Source: Drechslerella dactyloides | Taxonomy: Eukaryota > Ascomycota > Orbiliomycetes > Orbiliales > Orbiliaceae | DNA length: 64,000 nucleotides | Assembly (NCBI GenBank): GCA_020064725.1 | Contig: JAGTWJ010000002.1 | Coordinates: 2,604,001 to 2,668,000 of the forward strand | Direction: 5' to 3' | Shown: positions 37,601 through 50,099 of the stretch, piece after piece | How positions within the stretch are numbered: position 1 is the stretch's first letter | Layout of the letters: each line of letters opens with the position of its first letter | Program-made: the position numbers and the translations under genes | The notes under the pieces: model-generated | What the model saw: the letters and a program-made list of their open reading frames with translations, nothing else | What the model was told of the DNA's origin: nothing | Databases searched by the model: none

Positions 37601-39995
37601 AAACGGCGCAGCGACATCAAACCGGGCTGCATTAGTCGACTAGGGTGCCGTTCGCCACCATACGCGAATAGGCCGTTTGAAACAAACAGGGTGACTTCTC
37701 GCAAGTTGACAGGCATGATGCATCCTTCGTGAAAATCCGATCTTGATGCTCCCGGGCGATGAAAAAAAGTGACATCTCATTATGCATTCCTCAGCGACAA
37801 AGTACTTGCAGGTATCTCCCTAGAGGCGTTCGCTCCTCGAATCCCTGTCCGCTGCGGCGCCTACAGCTGCTTCCTCTCTTGAGCGAACGGCGTCGTCGCG
37901 TCCACGCATGCAGACCGCAGTCCGGTCTGAAGAGTTTGCGCACGTGCTCCCGAGCTGCAAGTCGTAGCTCGTAATCCCAGCGACCGACGTGTGCTTACCA
38001 CCAATCTGAACATCGTCATTCATAATCCAACGGATCTTTGAATCCCGTGGGTGGCAAAACTAGCGAGAGTTTTCGCGGCCGATGGGCGGGCCTAGTCGCC
38101 ACTCTCCCGCGTTTTTCGTAATGAAACACCCGCGCTCAACGAAGGCTTTCCGGACTCCGTCAGTATTGGCTTTCTTATGTTTTTTTGGCTTCTCATTTTA
38201 TGCATGCATCCAGCTTGAAGTATAATCCGTGCTCCACTTCGCTTTGCTCGCTGTTCAGTTTTGTGAGGTTTCACTTGACGGAAGCAGCTGGGTGGTGGAG
38301 TCGGCGGGGTACTGGCCAACCGATTCGTAAGCATCAGGTTACACAAACCCGCAGCCTCCAGCTCATCTGACATCCGACCGACGGCTTCTGCCGTTTGACG
38401 CAACCACAACATTGCATCTTGCTGGCAGGACATCAAAAATAGCTGGAATATCTTCTGATGTCAGCTTTCTCGGCGCAGCAAACACTGCGGACAATACACT
38501 TTGTGTCGCTGTATTCTCCACTTTTACGGAGAAAGGCTAGATAAGTGCTCTAAGCTCCGCCGGTTCCGTTAGACCCGTACAAATAGATGGCCCACATGGG
38601 CCACAGTATGTGTGTCACCATCGATTCGACTCCACTTTTATGAAAAATTTTTCATATAGAATATGGCGAACGGCCCACATTACTCGCAGCCGCGCAGGTC
38701 ACGCCGAAGACGAGGCAGGTAACATTTTCGGTGATATGCACGCCGCAGGCGTTACCTAGCTCGCTAGCTTGTGTGTTCATATACATGTGCGTGTTCTTAT
38801 GGCGATTGGATGCGTTTCTTGATCTCAGGCTCCACTATTTTCACGTTGCACAGAGCGATTCAGCGATTGTGGGCCGAGTTTAGCGAAAGAGGAGTTCAGT
38901 GCAAACTGCTGGCTGTCGGTTCGGATTTCGACAAAACCCGCGTCGGTCCCTTTGGATGCCCGTTCTTCAAGAGGATTCAGCGAATCGTTTACCTTGACTG
39001 GAGACACATTATGCATGTCGGCGCATGACGATGCTTGCCTAGGCTCTAGCTGGCATCGAGGCTAGCTTTAGTTCTAGGTTATGAGGCGACGGATGCATTT
39101 GTCGGTAAACGGTCGACACTCACCTGCATATCCTTCGTTACACAAGAGCTCAACCCACTCCGAACTCCATGCATGCAGCAGGAGCGGCCTGTACTACATA
39201 CGCATGCACGCACGCATCAGGCCCAGGGTACAGATTGACTGAGGATGAGGTGACCTGCCAGCTGCAATCCCGTGAGCCGACCAAGAAAGAACTCGGCTCC
39301 CATGTTTGCTTCTGGCTCTGGCAACCAGGTCCCAGAATCGATGCAGATAACGTCAAATGCATTTCAGCCAATTGGCGTCGTGCTCCGAGCTGAGCCCCGT
39401 TTCAACCGACAGACTCCCAAGCCAAACAAGGACGACTGGGGTTGGTACCTTCGGTACAAACACACCTGCAGAACGGCATTGGATTTTTGGGCAGGGGAAT
39501 CGATCAGCAATAACGGCATTGAATTCTTCACGGCTCGACGGGAGGAGTTCAGGTCATATGTCCTCTGATGGTACCATATTATTGATTACGACAAGACCTC
39601 GAGAGCCAATTACATGTCGAGGTAAGCGGACCTCGAACCTGCAGACATACAAGGTGGCTATCGATCGCCGAGAACCCAAAGACGAAAGACTTCTGGGGCC
39701 CCAGGTCTACAGGACTGCTTGTGAAACATGTTGAGAATAATCTATGTGAGAACAAGAAAGTCTCGGGGCAGACAAAAGAAGAAGAGAAATAAAATGGAAT
39801 GTTCCGACTCCACACCATAGGACCATAGTGGATCTGGCATAGCCACACACCAAACAAGCACCCGAACTACAACTGTAGGCGGCCAATTGTTCTGCGGCAT
39901 GGTAGCCATTTACGATCTCTGTCATGAAACCAGATCCACTTCTTAGCTCAAACCCGACCCTCCGTTTCTCTCGTGGATGGATTGGGTGCTGCCCA
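34635..39995. other. 5.4-kb intergenic region
   Basis: The first 240 bases are the probable leader of the 33516-34634 gene. A GC-rich stretch at 35040-36400 has long overlapping frames on both strands (up to 241 codons, 35210-35935). Their composition is erratic and they contradict one another, so I do not call genes. Small inverted repeats occur: an imperfect TAGTCTCG/CGAGACTA hairpin at 37422-37442 and the palindrome TGAAAAATTTTTCA at 38641-38654. Confidence 0.45.
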
Positions 39996-42043
39996 CTATC
40001 TGTCGCCAGCACCCTCTCCCTGGCCCTCAGTTTCCAGCTTGTTCCCTGTCCTGCCGGCAAGCACGGTCCCTCTCAGCCCACCAAACGACATCACATCCCC
40101 AATTTTGTCCACTTGACACAACAGCATCACCAGTCGGTCGAGTCCAATGCCCCACCCGCCGGTAGGCGGCAGTCCCCACTCCAAAGCCCCAATATAACTT
40201 TCATCAACAGGCATCTCTGGGGCAATCAGCTCGGCCTCTTCCAGCGCCTCAACTGACTCCCCTGCTGCTTGCGCCGCCGCCGCCGCTGCCGCACGATACG
40301 CATTCTGCTGCGCAAACTTCCTGCGCTGCTCGAACGGCGAGTTTTCCTCCTCGTACAGATTCGCAAGCTCCTTTCCGTCGACGTAGAGCTCCGCGCGGTG
40401 CGACACCAGCTGCTGGTCTTCCGATCGCCGGCTAGCCTTTGACAAAGGTGACAAGCAGGCGGGAATGTTGCTGACAAATGTCGGTCGGATGCATGTAGGT
40501 TCGATATACGTGGATGCCAAATGGTCAAGGATGCCGGGCAAAGTGCAGTTTGCTGGTCGTTCGATGCCAGCGTCGTCTAGTAATTTGAGTAGTTGTTCTA
40601 GCCCATCCGGTGCGTCGAGCACGGGTAGTTTCTGTCCAATTGCCTCTTCGATGCCACCGATGAAATCTATTTCGGGAAACGGCGCACTAAAATCGATATC
40701 ACTGATAGAAATTCCGGAGAAACTACCCTGATCTTGCTGAAGTTTGATACCTGCGCTCAGACCAGCGAGAAGTTCCATCGTCCGTTGTTTCAAGCGGTCT
40801 AGGCCTGTAAACGCTTCGTAGAACTCACAGGAGTAGAATTCTGGGTTGTGCGTCAAGTCTGCATTCTCGTTGCGAAAATTAGGGCCAATCTCAAAGATCC
40901 TGTGCATGCCACCAACAACTAGGCGTTTCAGCCACAGCTCAGGTGCAATCCGTAGCTGCAGCCGCTTATCGCTGCCAAAGACCGTTGACGACGTCTCAAA
41001 TGGCTTTGCCGTCGCCCCTCCGGATAGTTCTGCCAGAATCGGGGTCGACACTTCCGTAAACCCTTGAGATAAAAAGTAGCTTCGTAAAAAGTTGATGATG
41101 AAGGATCGCGCTTGTAGAACTTCCAAGTTGAGGTTATTGACCATCAGGTCGACATGCCGCGATTGGGCTCGCTTCTCGACATCTAAAAATTCTGGGGGCG
41201 GTGTATGCAAGCAGGACGTGAGGATTTCGGGCAGCTCAGTCGCATGTAGAGACAGCTGCCCGGACGTGGTTCTCCCGGGAAGCCCGGTGAATGCTGTGGA
41301 GCCAATTGTTTAGATTTGAATGAGCTCCTTGGATCGGGCTGAGGAAACAAACCCACCGACGATATCGCCCTTCTTTAACTTTCGCGCATATACATTTGTA
41401 AATACCTCCCTCTCGACCCCAGAGACGGCAAGATTCGCTACAACCTGGAGCACGGCGCCGTCCGAATGCACGTCCATAAATATCAACTTTGCCGACGACT
41501 TGCGTATTGACTGTACCCTCCCTTCACCCTACCCAAACACATCAAGTTAGCACGGCCACACGTCATCTTGCAACCCTATACTAAAGGACCGAGACAGACC
41601 ATAAATCATGACCATTGGGTCTCCAGTATCGGCGACGGCGCCAGGCTCCAGATGACCCCAAGTCTTGTAGATTTCTCGCAGGGTGCAGGCCCGGTAGACA
41701 CCTGGCTCCATCCGCGGGTAGTACAAGGTATGATCGCCCTTTGAGATCTCCTCCCATCGGGCTTTCATGACCGGATGCTCTCGAGCACCGGCCGCCAGCG
41801 GACTCGCTGGTTGTACGCTTTCTTCAGCGCTAGGCGCAGCTATGCTCGACGACCGGCGGCAAATCTGCCGTGGTCTGAACGCGCATATTGAAGGTCTGCA
41901 TTGATGCAGCAAAGGCCTATACAGACTACATTAGTCCCGCGTTTCTATGATATGCATAATTTATCACAGAGGACAACGTACTGCATAGGGCGACAGCAGA
42001 GTCGCCGGCCGGCGGCGACTACATGTCTGGTCGACACCGACAT
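39996..42043 (-). CDS. msk1: Mitochondrial lysyl-tRNA synthetase (class II)
   Basis: Charges mitochondrial tRNA-Lys. Model (minus): 41982-42043, 41600-41916, 41357-41521, 39996-41293; 613 residues. The start at 42043 gives a long Arg-rich, acid-poor presequence beginning MSVSTRHVVAAGRRLCCRPM; a second in-frame ATG lies at 41986. The anticodon-binding OB fold includes GRVQSIRKSSAKLIFMDV. The class II core has RHVDLMVNN, motif 1 around LRSYFLSQGFTEVSTPIL, motif 2 FEIGPNFRNENADLTHNPEF and motif 3 GWGIGLDRLVMLL. An Ala-rich insert (near YRAAAAAAAQAAGE) precedes motif 3. The second intron is odd: frame and homology require an AAG acceptor at 41522-41524, seven bases beyond a normal TAG that would create an immediate stop. 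The gene is divergent from tim10. Confidence 0.9.
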
Positions 42044-42639
42044 GGACAGTGCACGCGTAACGACCTGGTGACCTCCTGCGTCCTTGCAAATTCGAGACCG
42101 GTTAGCATAGGCTGTTTAAAGACTTCAGGCGGTAAATTATGTCGATATAGGAGAAACATAGTGTATGGTTTTGCACAATCAGAATTGGAAGCAATGAAGC
42201 TTGTTCAAGTCACGCCTGGCGAACCAGGTCATTCGCAACGGTTCTTAATATTGGTACTCATCATGGAAGAAAGCAAAAGTACAGGTACACCCATCATTGA
42301 AATGATGTTAGCTGTCTGTTACGTACCTCCTATCGTCAATCGGCCACTCGTCGCCGTCGCAATTGTTGTAGTTGTCGACAGATGTCTAAGAGGGAGAAAG
42401 GTATTGCGGCAACCGAAAATTCGCGAACCAGGCTTCAGATTTTGTGCCGCGCGGTATCGATAAGCGAGCAAACACCATCAACACAATTTTTACCCATCAC
42501 CCTGGCCCCAACGACACTTTCTGCCAGCAGACCTTCACGAGCCGTCGAACACTCTTCTCCATCGCCACATCGTTTCTTCGCGCGCCCTCCCAACCTCCTA
42601 CGACCACTACCCACCCCTCTTCCTCCACGCGTCTCCAAG
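42044..42639. promoter_or_regulatory. Shared divergent promoter of msk1 and tim10
   Basis: This 596-bp spacer separates the starts of two nuclear genes for mitochondrial proteins. On the tim10 side there is no ATG from 42385 to 42639 and the last 150 bases are CT-rich, as in a leader. On the msk1 side, 42044-42105 lacks ATG on the minus strand. Coordinate control is an inference from the arrangement. Confidence 0.5.
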
Positions 42640-43009
42640 ATGTCGATGTTCGGCTTCGGCAACGTCGGCCCTACTTCGGCCCAGAAGATTGCAGCTGCAG
42701 AAGCCGAGCTAGAGATGGTCACAGACATGTTCAACCGGTATACATCCAAAGGCAGCCTCCCAACTGACCCCACAATGTGCACTAGCTAACGATCTCTTGC
42801 TATACCACAGCCTCACAAACTCCTGCTTCAAAAAGTGCGTCCCGAAAGAATATCGCGAAAGCGACCTGAACAAAGGCGAATCCGTCTGCCTAGACCGCTG
42901 CGTCGCAAAATTCTTCGAAGTCAACGTCAAAGTCAGCGAGCAAATGCAGAGCCAGGCCGCTGGGAAGCAAGGCGGCGCCCCCGGCACAGGCGGAATTTTC
43001 GGCATGTAG
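42640..43009 (+). CDS. tim10: Tim10, small TIM chaperone of the mitochondrial intermembrane space
   Basis: Forms a hexamer with Tim9 that escorts carrier precursors across the intermembrane space to the TIM22 translocase. Model 42640-42737 and 42811-43009, 98 residues, with one 73-bp intron (GTATAC..CACAG, branch-like GCTAAC near 42785). The twin CX3C motif is intact: CFKKC at 38-42 and CLDRC at 59-63, separated by 16 residues as in the family. The preceding helix EAELEMVTDMFNRL and the following helix VAKFFEVNVKVSEQMQSQ are diagnostic for Tim10 rather than Tim9 or Tim8/13. The C-terminus is a Gly-rich tail. There is no presequence, as expected for import by the Mia40 route. Convergent with hrd3. 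Confidence 0.95.
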
Positions 43010-43724
43010 TTTAAGCCTGCCGCATCAGCACCACCACTTCTACAGACCTCGGAACGCCAAGAGGACAGGGCAACAGGCCATAATTACAGCTTTTGGAGAG
43101 AAGGCGCCCTGGAGCTGGCTTTCGGGGTCTTTACTCGCCAGCACTTGGCTTAGCGGTCACCATCGATAGGTATATATATGTGAGAGCTCGCAGGAGGGGA
43201 GCATTGAGAATGTGGAGCTACAATATAATAAGATCTCAACTCTGGCCGGGTTTACAGGAACATCCAGCTTCGAAAGAACCCTCCGTCCACATCTGTACAT
43301 AGGCAAACCACGTCAACCCGCATGCATACCCGGAGTATATGTCCTAGGTTATCTGTGTATGCATATGTACAATATTTCAATAATATATACCTCGTGTTCC
43401 TAAGCTTTTGCGAGGTCAAGTCTATGAAATCTATAGAAACGGAAACATTGTGGGACGAGATATTAATTGACCATCTACCTGAGCGATATCGGCTCTTGCA
43501 ATTAACTTGGCGAAACCAAATAGATGGCATGCAGCTTTTCCTAACGCTCAATGCTATAAAAATCCGAAGAATAGTATTTGTACAGGTCAGTGCACCAACC
43601 CACCCACTATGCCGCCCTCATCCTGCCATCCTTATTAGGCTCACATCTAATCACCCAAACCCAAAGACGATGATCCCAAAACATCTATATACTGCGAAAG
43701 AATAAAAGCGCGAGTGCATCAACA
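43010..43724. other. Convergent spacer between tim10 and hrd3
   Basis: Contains the 3' flanks of both genes, AT-rich around 43200-43700. No gene-like frame was found. Confidence 0.45.
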
Positions 43725-46700
43725 TCAAAACCCTGGTGGTGGTGGTATTCCCCAAGGGTTATCCCTCGGATTGAATCCCTCCCCACCGGGTCCACCTCCC
43801 ATTGGCGCCTCTCCACCAGGTGCAGGAGCAGGAGGACCAGCAGGCGGGGCGGGAGCGGCTCTTCCGCCAGCGCCTGGCCGTGCCTGGCCGTTCTGTCTTA
43901 ATTGTTGTTGTTGCTGCTGTTCTCTCTGCCGCTGTTGTTGCTGCCGCTGGTTCCTCACAAATACCAGCAGCATGAGTGCAAACATGATTCCGAGAATCAG
44001 CATATTTTCCAGAAACTCGTCGTTGCCCATTTCATCACCATAGAACTCATCCTGGGCATGGTCTTGCGTCTTGCTGTCTCCGCCTCCTAAGCCGCCTGCG
44101 CCTTCGTCCGCATTCTCAGCTTCGCCTGGTCGATTATGTGTATACTGCGGCTTCTCATCAGAGAACCACCGCTTCAACCACTCTTTGACCGTAACACGTC
44201 TCTCCGGCTCCGGATCGGACCCGATAGCATTGATATTACCGCCACTAATGGTATTCCAGAAACTTCGGGCACGGAGCTTCAGCAAGCTCAGGGTGACGGG
44301 GAGGTATGCTTCCGAGTTAGTTTCTACCGCCAAATCGTAGTATCGTTTCGCGAGATGGTAGTCCTGCTCGACACCGATGCCGTTCTCATGCATCCAGCCA
44401 AGGTTCCAGAGTGCCTGTGCGCTCTGCTGGAACTCCGATGCGGCGGTATAACAGGCCGCAGCCTTTTCACCATCTGGTTCAGTGCCAACGCCTGCGAGGT
44501 AGTAGTCGCCCATCTTGACGTAGCTGTCGATGTTCTGCTGCTTGGCGCTGCGGGTCCAGTACATTAAGGCCAGCTCCTGCTCCAAAGCATCGTTGCGTTT
44601 TGTCCGCCACCAGTCGAGAGGGAACTTGCTCTTCTGCTCGTCGAGTAGGAACGCGACGTTCGCTTGCCCGCTTTCGTAGCCCTGTTCGGCAGCCATCATG
44701 AACCCGACTACCGCTGCTTCTTTGTTTCCGTTCTTGTATGCGCGGTGTGACCACTCCAGTGGCGCCTGCAGAGCCTCTACTCTCTCTGCCACATGTTTGA
44801 AATACAGCGTCGCCATCCCACAGTTCTTATCCCGCCCGTTGCCCTGATTATTAATCTCCGCCAGATAGTAATATGCTTCTACCTCGCCATGGCGCGTAGC
44901 TAACTCAAACCACTTGTTCGCAACGCTATACTCGCCCTTCTGGTAGAAAATTTTACCGATTGAGACTTGTGCGGGGCCGTAGTCGTCTTCAGCTGCAGTT
45001 TTGTAAAGCTTTGTAGCTTTCTCCATGTTCTTGTCCAGCCCGGCGAGACCATGCTCGTACAGGTAGCCCATGCCATGCTGCGAAATCGTATCGGACTAGA
45101 ACAAATATCGGTCAGCTGGAACGAACCTCTGACTATCTCTTCCGGGTGGAATCATCACTGACGTATTTCAACCCCCTAGCAAACCACCTTCTAGCGAGGG
45201 CATAATCCTGGGAGAGGGCCTCGCCACGCAAATACATACGACCCAGGTATCCGGCGGCCTTCGAGGCGACATCAATGACGATATCCGAAGGATCCTTCAC
45301 CTCCTTCCCATCCTTAGTCCACATCTTCTTCGCCAGTTGGAAATATAGGTCGCGAGCCTTCTTGAGATCTCGTTGAAGCCCCCTCGGTCCTTCGTAGTAC
45401 AGCTTAGCTAATTGGTGTGTCGCTGGTAGCTCCCCCTTGTTGCTAAGAAGCAGGAGATACTCGATGATATCGTCCATGATGGAAAGCGTCGATTGCTCGC
45501 TGGACCGCTTCGCAATACGACCTGTGTGGCCGGAACTCGCGCCTGCACCATAGGTTCCACCAAGTTCATCCACGATTCGGTGGCTGTGACGCGGGAGGTA
45601 GTGACCCCCTGGCGGACCAGAGCGGTAGTATTCAATTGCTTTGTCTGCAACCCGCTTATAGAAGAATGCTGCATCGTCGCAATTGCGTGGAGTGCTGATA
45701 CCCGCATGATGACGATAGGCCAGCGTCATTTCTGATCGCGTGTTCCCGCCAAGAGCTGCGAAGGTATGATAGAGTAAAGCCTGCAGTTTTACGTATATCA
45801 GTCAGTATATCTTAAGTCGAACTGCAAAATCCAGGTAATTCAAACCTTTGCCTGGTCTCTTTGGATGATACCACCGTATCCAGTGGCGTACATGAAAGCG
45901 ACCATGTTCTGCGCCGTGGTGTTTCCTGTCAGCGAAGCCAACTCCTTGTACCACCCAAATGCAGTTGCAGTGTTTCGAGGATGCGACCAGTTGCCATACT
46001 GTTCACCGTACCATAATTAGCAGTCATCCATCTATCAACATGAGACAAAACAGCATGGGAGCAACCTACAAAGTTCATCTCTGCCAGAAGGTACATAGCA
46101 TCTGGGTTCTTCACGGCCACGGCCCTGCTCAACAAGTGCACCGCCTCCTGTAGTGGTTTGCTCATTTGGACCGGAGCACTCCTGCTCTGCCCGTCCACCG
46201 GCTCTTCCTGAGTTGGTACATTGGCGATGAATAGGAAATCGAGAGCCTTCTGGAGATAGTAGAGGAACGAGTTGATGTAGGACCACCGCCCATGACCTCG
46301 ACCTTTCGAGTGTCCGGAAGACTGGCGCAAGGATGATAAAATCTTGAGCGCATCTTCGACGTATTTTGCGGCTAGTATTGGGATATGTTAATTTCTGTCA
46401 TGAATTTCGGGAGGCGGCAACGATGTCGGAATTACATTTTTCGTCTTCAGCATTGGCTTCATTCTCTCTACCGGTCGTGCCTCTTAGTAACTGGCGAGCC
46501 GGATGGCCTAGAGGCAGCTGTACATCCTCATGCTCCTATCTTTCGTCAGCTCGGCTGTAATCGTCCAAAACCCAGCGGGTAATCATACTGCAACGGGTTC
46601 TATCGCGTGGGCGGCGATCGAGAGCGTGGACAAGAATAGAACTGCAAGCACGATCACGTTAGTAAGTCACCAATTGAAAGGCCATTCGCTATGTAGGAAC

Positions 46701-46740
46701 GCTTACAAAAGTAGAAGAAATATGGCCGCCTCCTCGTCAT
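43725..46740 (-). CDS. hrd3: Hrd3/SEL1L, ER-membrane Sel1-repeat subunit of the HRD ubiquitin ligase
   Basis: Lumenal adaptor that presents misfolded proteins to the Hrd1 ubiquitin ligase in ER-associated degradation. Model (minus): 46707-46740, 46589-46641, 46436-46517, 46070-46371, 45846-45998, 45163-45780, 43725-45095; 870 residues, all joins in frame. The N-terminus is a signal peptide: basic MTRRRPYFFYF, a hydrophobic core, then AHAIEP. Sel1 repeats run from about residue 100 to 700, for example LLAEMNFYGNWSHPRNTATA, YLGRMYLRGEALSQDYALA, GMGYLYEHGLAGLDKN and LWNLGWMHENGIGVEQDY. A single membrane segment near residues 772-793 (ENMLILGIMFALMLLVFV) is followed by a cytosolic Gln-rich then Pro/Gly-rich tail of about 73 residues. 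Topology and order match fungal Hrd3. The first small exons rest on splice logic, and the signal peptide they encode supports them. Confidence 0.9.
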
Positions 46741-47269
46741 CGTGCAGGTCGCGAAGCCACCGCTCCTCGGCTGGCAATGAGGTTTCACTTCTGGGAGCGA
46801 ACTAAAGCTGCTCACGAACCAGCCGACTGGCTACCGTTGTCGCCCGAGCATGAATAACCGGATTATCGCAGTGGAATGTATCGCAGACCGAGGACTGGAT
46901 GGCGATAGATACTGACACGCGATGTCGCGAGACGTTAGGGGCTGGAGTTCGATAGGCCTAGTAGGGCGGTGGAGCAAGTGGGATGAAAGACGACACAGTG
47001 TGCTTTACAGCCGCCTGACCAGCCATCTAACCGCCGGCTATTCACGTATGACGTGCATCACAACCACACCCGCAACACACGTTCCATTTAATTATTAATC
47101 CATCTGGACTTCAAATCACATCCTTAAGGGTTGCCTCCATGAGCATTGCTGAAACTATTCGTTCGAAGAACTGCCCCTGTACTCGATACAACCTTTCAGA
47201 GTACCGCTCTACAGCTTATTTTATCATCACGCGCAAGATCAACGGCTAACACCATCGGAAACCACAACA
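46741..47269. other. Spacer between hrd3 and the WDR89-like gene
   Basis: Upstream region of hrd3 and 3' flank of the next minus-strand gene. The first 108 bases lack ATG on the minus strand, consistent with a short hrd3 leader. No gene was found. Confidence 0.45.
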
Positions 47270-48629
47270 TCATGAAGCCGGCCTCCAAGCTTTCACCAGG
47301 CCGTCCTCTCCTCCAGAAAACACTGTCGCCGACTGTCGCACGTATCAAACAATATTAGCACAGATTCTCCCATCTCTCTACCTCCGTATCCTGCCATTTG
47401 GGAAAGATAACTTACCGCATCATCCAAGTACAAACACCTGACAATCTCCTCCCCATGCCCGCCGACCAACCTCACCACCTGCTCACCCCCCAACGCCCAT
47501 ACCCCACCGTCGACCCTCAAAGATTGTAGATCAACCCACCCACTGCTATGTGATCCGACTGCGAGAACCCCGACCCCAGCACTCTCACCGCCCCGCAGCA
47601 TTACGTCAATCGCATATTCGCATCCGAAACGCTGTCTAATGTCGCCGAACACGACGGGCTTGGGCTCTTCCACATCCTCGCTTGCGTCCGCGAGTTTGTA
47701 CACCGACAGGTTCTCGTCGTGCGAGAGACCGTATATTGCGTCAGCAGCTATGAAGCCGGCATGGTGTATCGACGAGCCGTGATTGACGACTTGATGTAAT
47801 GCATCGTCCTCGTCAGTGATGTTCATGTTGTAGATGTTTATCAGGCCGTCCGTGGAGCCTGATAGGAGTAGCTCGCGGGTCGTTGGATGGAAAGAAAGCT
47901 AGAATACCCCGAATCTCCTAGTTAGCGCATGTTGTCTATACTCAGTCTTGAGATATCTAGGACCTCGACAGTCTGGGACGGATAGAAATGTGAAATCATG
48001 CTTTACCGTGCACGGATATCTACATTGTCTGCGCGCAATAGAAATAGGTAAACCAGCAGTATATATCTTACCTGCGTAACGTCATCGTTATGAGATTCAA
48101 CATAACTCATCCTCTCCCTCCCCTCAAGATCCCTAGATAGAAGAAAGTAGACCGCATCAGCAAACCTAACATCGACTCCAAGACGTATATATACCTATCC
48201 ACGGCTGCACAGAAATTACCATACAACGATCTCAGCGCTCTGCCCCGTCAGCTCTGTACCGGCAGCCACCACACCTCTCTCAGCCGACACATCCATTGCC
48301 AAAATTGGCTCTCCTCCCTTCCTCTTAAACTCTCGAACACACCCCGCCAACCCTCTTCGTAAATCCCATACCCTCACCGCACCATCCCTCCCCGCTGTGA
48401 GGACCAGGCTGCCATCATCCGTATTTGCAGATTTAATGCATGTCACGCCGTCAGCATGCGTGGGCGCCGGGGAGGATGTGACGACAGAAAGGGTGCTCGG
48501 GTCCAGGAAACGAAGGATATCGTCCGAGCTTATTACGGCGAGATGCTGCCCGGCGCGGGCGAAAGAATAGTGGTATGTTCCGGCAGGGGAGGAGATGCTA
48601 CTAGCGAGGGTCTCTGTGAAGTTCACCAT
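47270..48629 (-). CDS. WD40-repeat protein, WDR89-like
   Basis: Model (minus): 48220-48629, 48072-48132, 47416-47898, 47270-47332; 338 residues, joins in frame. The start MVNFTETLASS at 48629 is the only ATG in this frame near the N-terminus. WD units are visible as YSFARAGQHLAVISSDDILR, LTAGRDGAVRVWDLRRG, IVVWDLEGRERMSYVESHND, LSFHPTTRELLLSGSTDG with INIYNM, AADAIYGLSHDENLSVYKL, and the final GGHGEEIVRCLYLDDA with SGGEDGLVKAWRP. The STDGLINIYN and the GGED...W ending match the WDR89 family, conserved from fungi to animals but with no well-defined role. Upstream there is a six-codon minus-strand frame (48706-48726) that could be an upstream ORF if it lies in the transcript. Confidence 0.85.
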
Positions 48630-50099
48630 TGCGTTACTAATTTCGAGATTTCGCTCGTCGTCGGCCGGGAGAATACGTGATGTCGATGTTGATGCTGGAA
48701 CCAAGCTAACACCAGTCAAGTTGCATATAAAATTCTGGGTTTCTGCGCGGGCGTTTTGATTGGTCGATAATAACGTCACTCAGCCTCAACACACAAGTCA
48801 CATACGTTTAACTTCGCGCCTGACTCAAGCTAAGTTCGTTCTCGAGCATTGCGTCTACAGCCAACAAGTTGTGATTATTATTTCTCAGCCATACTTCTAG
48901 CCTTACCAAGTATGTTTTGGTGTTGTAAAGATATTTAATTTGACTGCTATCGCGAATTTTTGGCGGGGAGGAATGCTAGCGGCTATGATGATATCCTACA
49001 ATTAGGGAATGAAAAGGCAGAAAATAGGCTGGACTGACGGACTGACGGATTGACTCGAGGGAATATAGTATAAATGGGAACGGGAGACGAAACAGCAGGG
49101 CCTGCAGGCTGCAAGGGCAACGCTGTCCTCAATGCTTATAATAATAATAAACTAAAGAACAAGCGGAACTACAAAACTATAGGAAAAGAACACACACGGT
49201 GAGAAACGAAGGAGAAAGGTTGAATGAGACAAAATGAGAAAATGACGGGAGAACGAACTGATTATAATGCAATTTTTGGTATTCCAACATGCGTTGAATA
49301 CGGGAGGGAGGAGGGGGAGCAGAACGTGCTTGAAACTGGGTAAGAGAGGTCAGGACTTACACCAAACACGCTAACATAGTGTAACAGTGTGTACTGGAAG
49401 AATAAAAGCAGAACAAAAAGCAACAGAAATCAGAATATGGGTACAGCAGAGGACCACATGTTCTGGGTGATACCGAACCTAGCCGGAGAGATGCGACATT
49501 TGAGCCGAAGGCCGCGTAGGAGTAAGTATACAATCGAGGGGACTATAGTTAAAACAAAGGAAAAAGTAAGTAGAATAGCCCGGTTGAGGGCAATGTTGGC
49601 TAGCGCTAGATAGCAATGCCGAGGACGCGGTAAAGGCGTGCATGTGATGTGTTTGTAGGTTGTAACAAAGGAAATAGTGAGAAAAGAAAATCCGTAATAA
49701 AACAAATGTTGAAAAGCGAGGAAAGGAAGCGGCTGAAGCAAACGCGAGCCAGTTTCTTGTTCTATGGAAACAATCATCAATCTATGAGACGCCAGTTCCA
49801 GAAAGAAAAAGCGGTGTTCCATAAATACAATTCCGTTCCAGTCGAGTCGGTGAAACGTGAGACACTCGGATGCTAAGGCCGTGGGACGCCCAGAGGGAGT
49901 CAATAAAAGGGCGGTGTATCGAGGCGTTGCATCTGAAAGGGCGTTACGAGGTATCTGTACAGGAGATGATGTCGATTGCGGGGTACTAGTAAAACAGAAA
50001 AAGGTTGCGCAAAAGAGTAGGTGTGATGTATAGATCGTGAGCGTCCAATGGGATTAGATATGCAAGCAACTCCGGCTGCGTGACAGATGATGGGAGATA
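48630..50099. other. Intergenic region between the WDR89-like gene and psr1
   Basis: Promoter of the WDR89-like gene and 3' flank of psr1. The middle (about 49000-49900) is A/G-rich on the plus strand. The minus-strand frame of 157 codons at 49430-49903 is hydrophobic, but it reflects that pyrimidine bias and has no recognised domain. No gene is supported. Confidence 0.4.

Noticed and set aside
41982..41986. A 5-nt first coding exon for msk1
   Set aside because: An in-frame ATG at 42043 extends the exon to 62 nt and gives a better presequence, so the micro-exon is not needed.
48629..48779. N-terminal extension of the WDR89-like protein to 48779
   Set aside because: The extended frame begins with GTG and contains no ATG before 48629.
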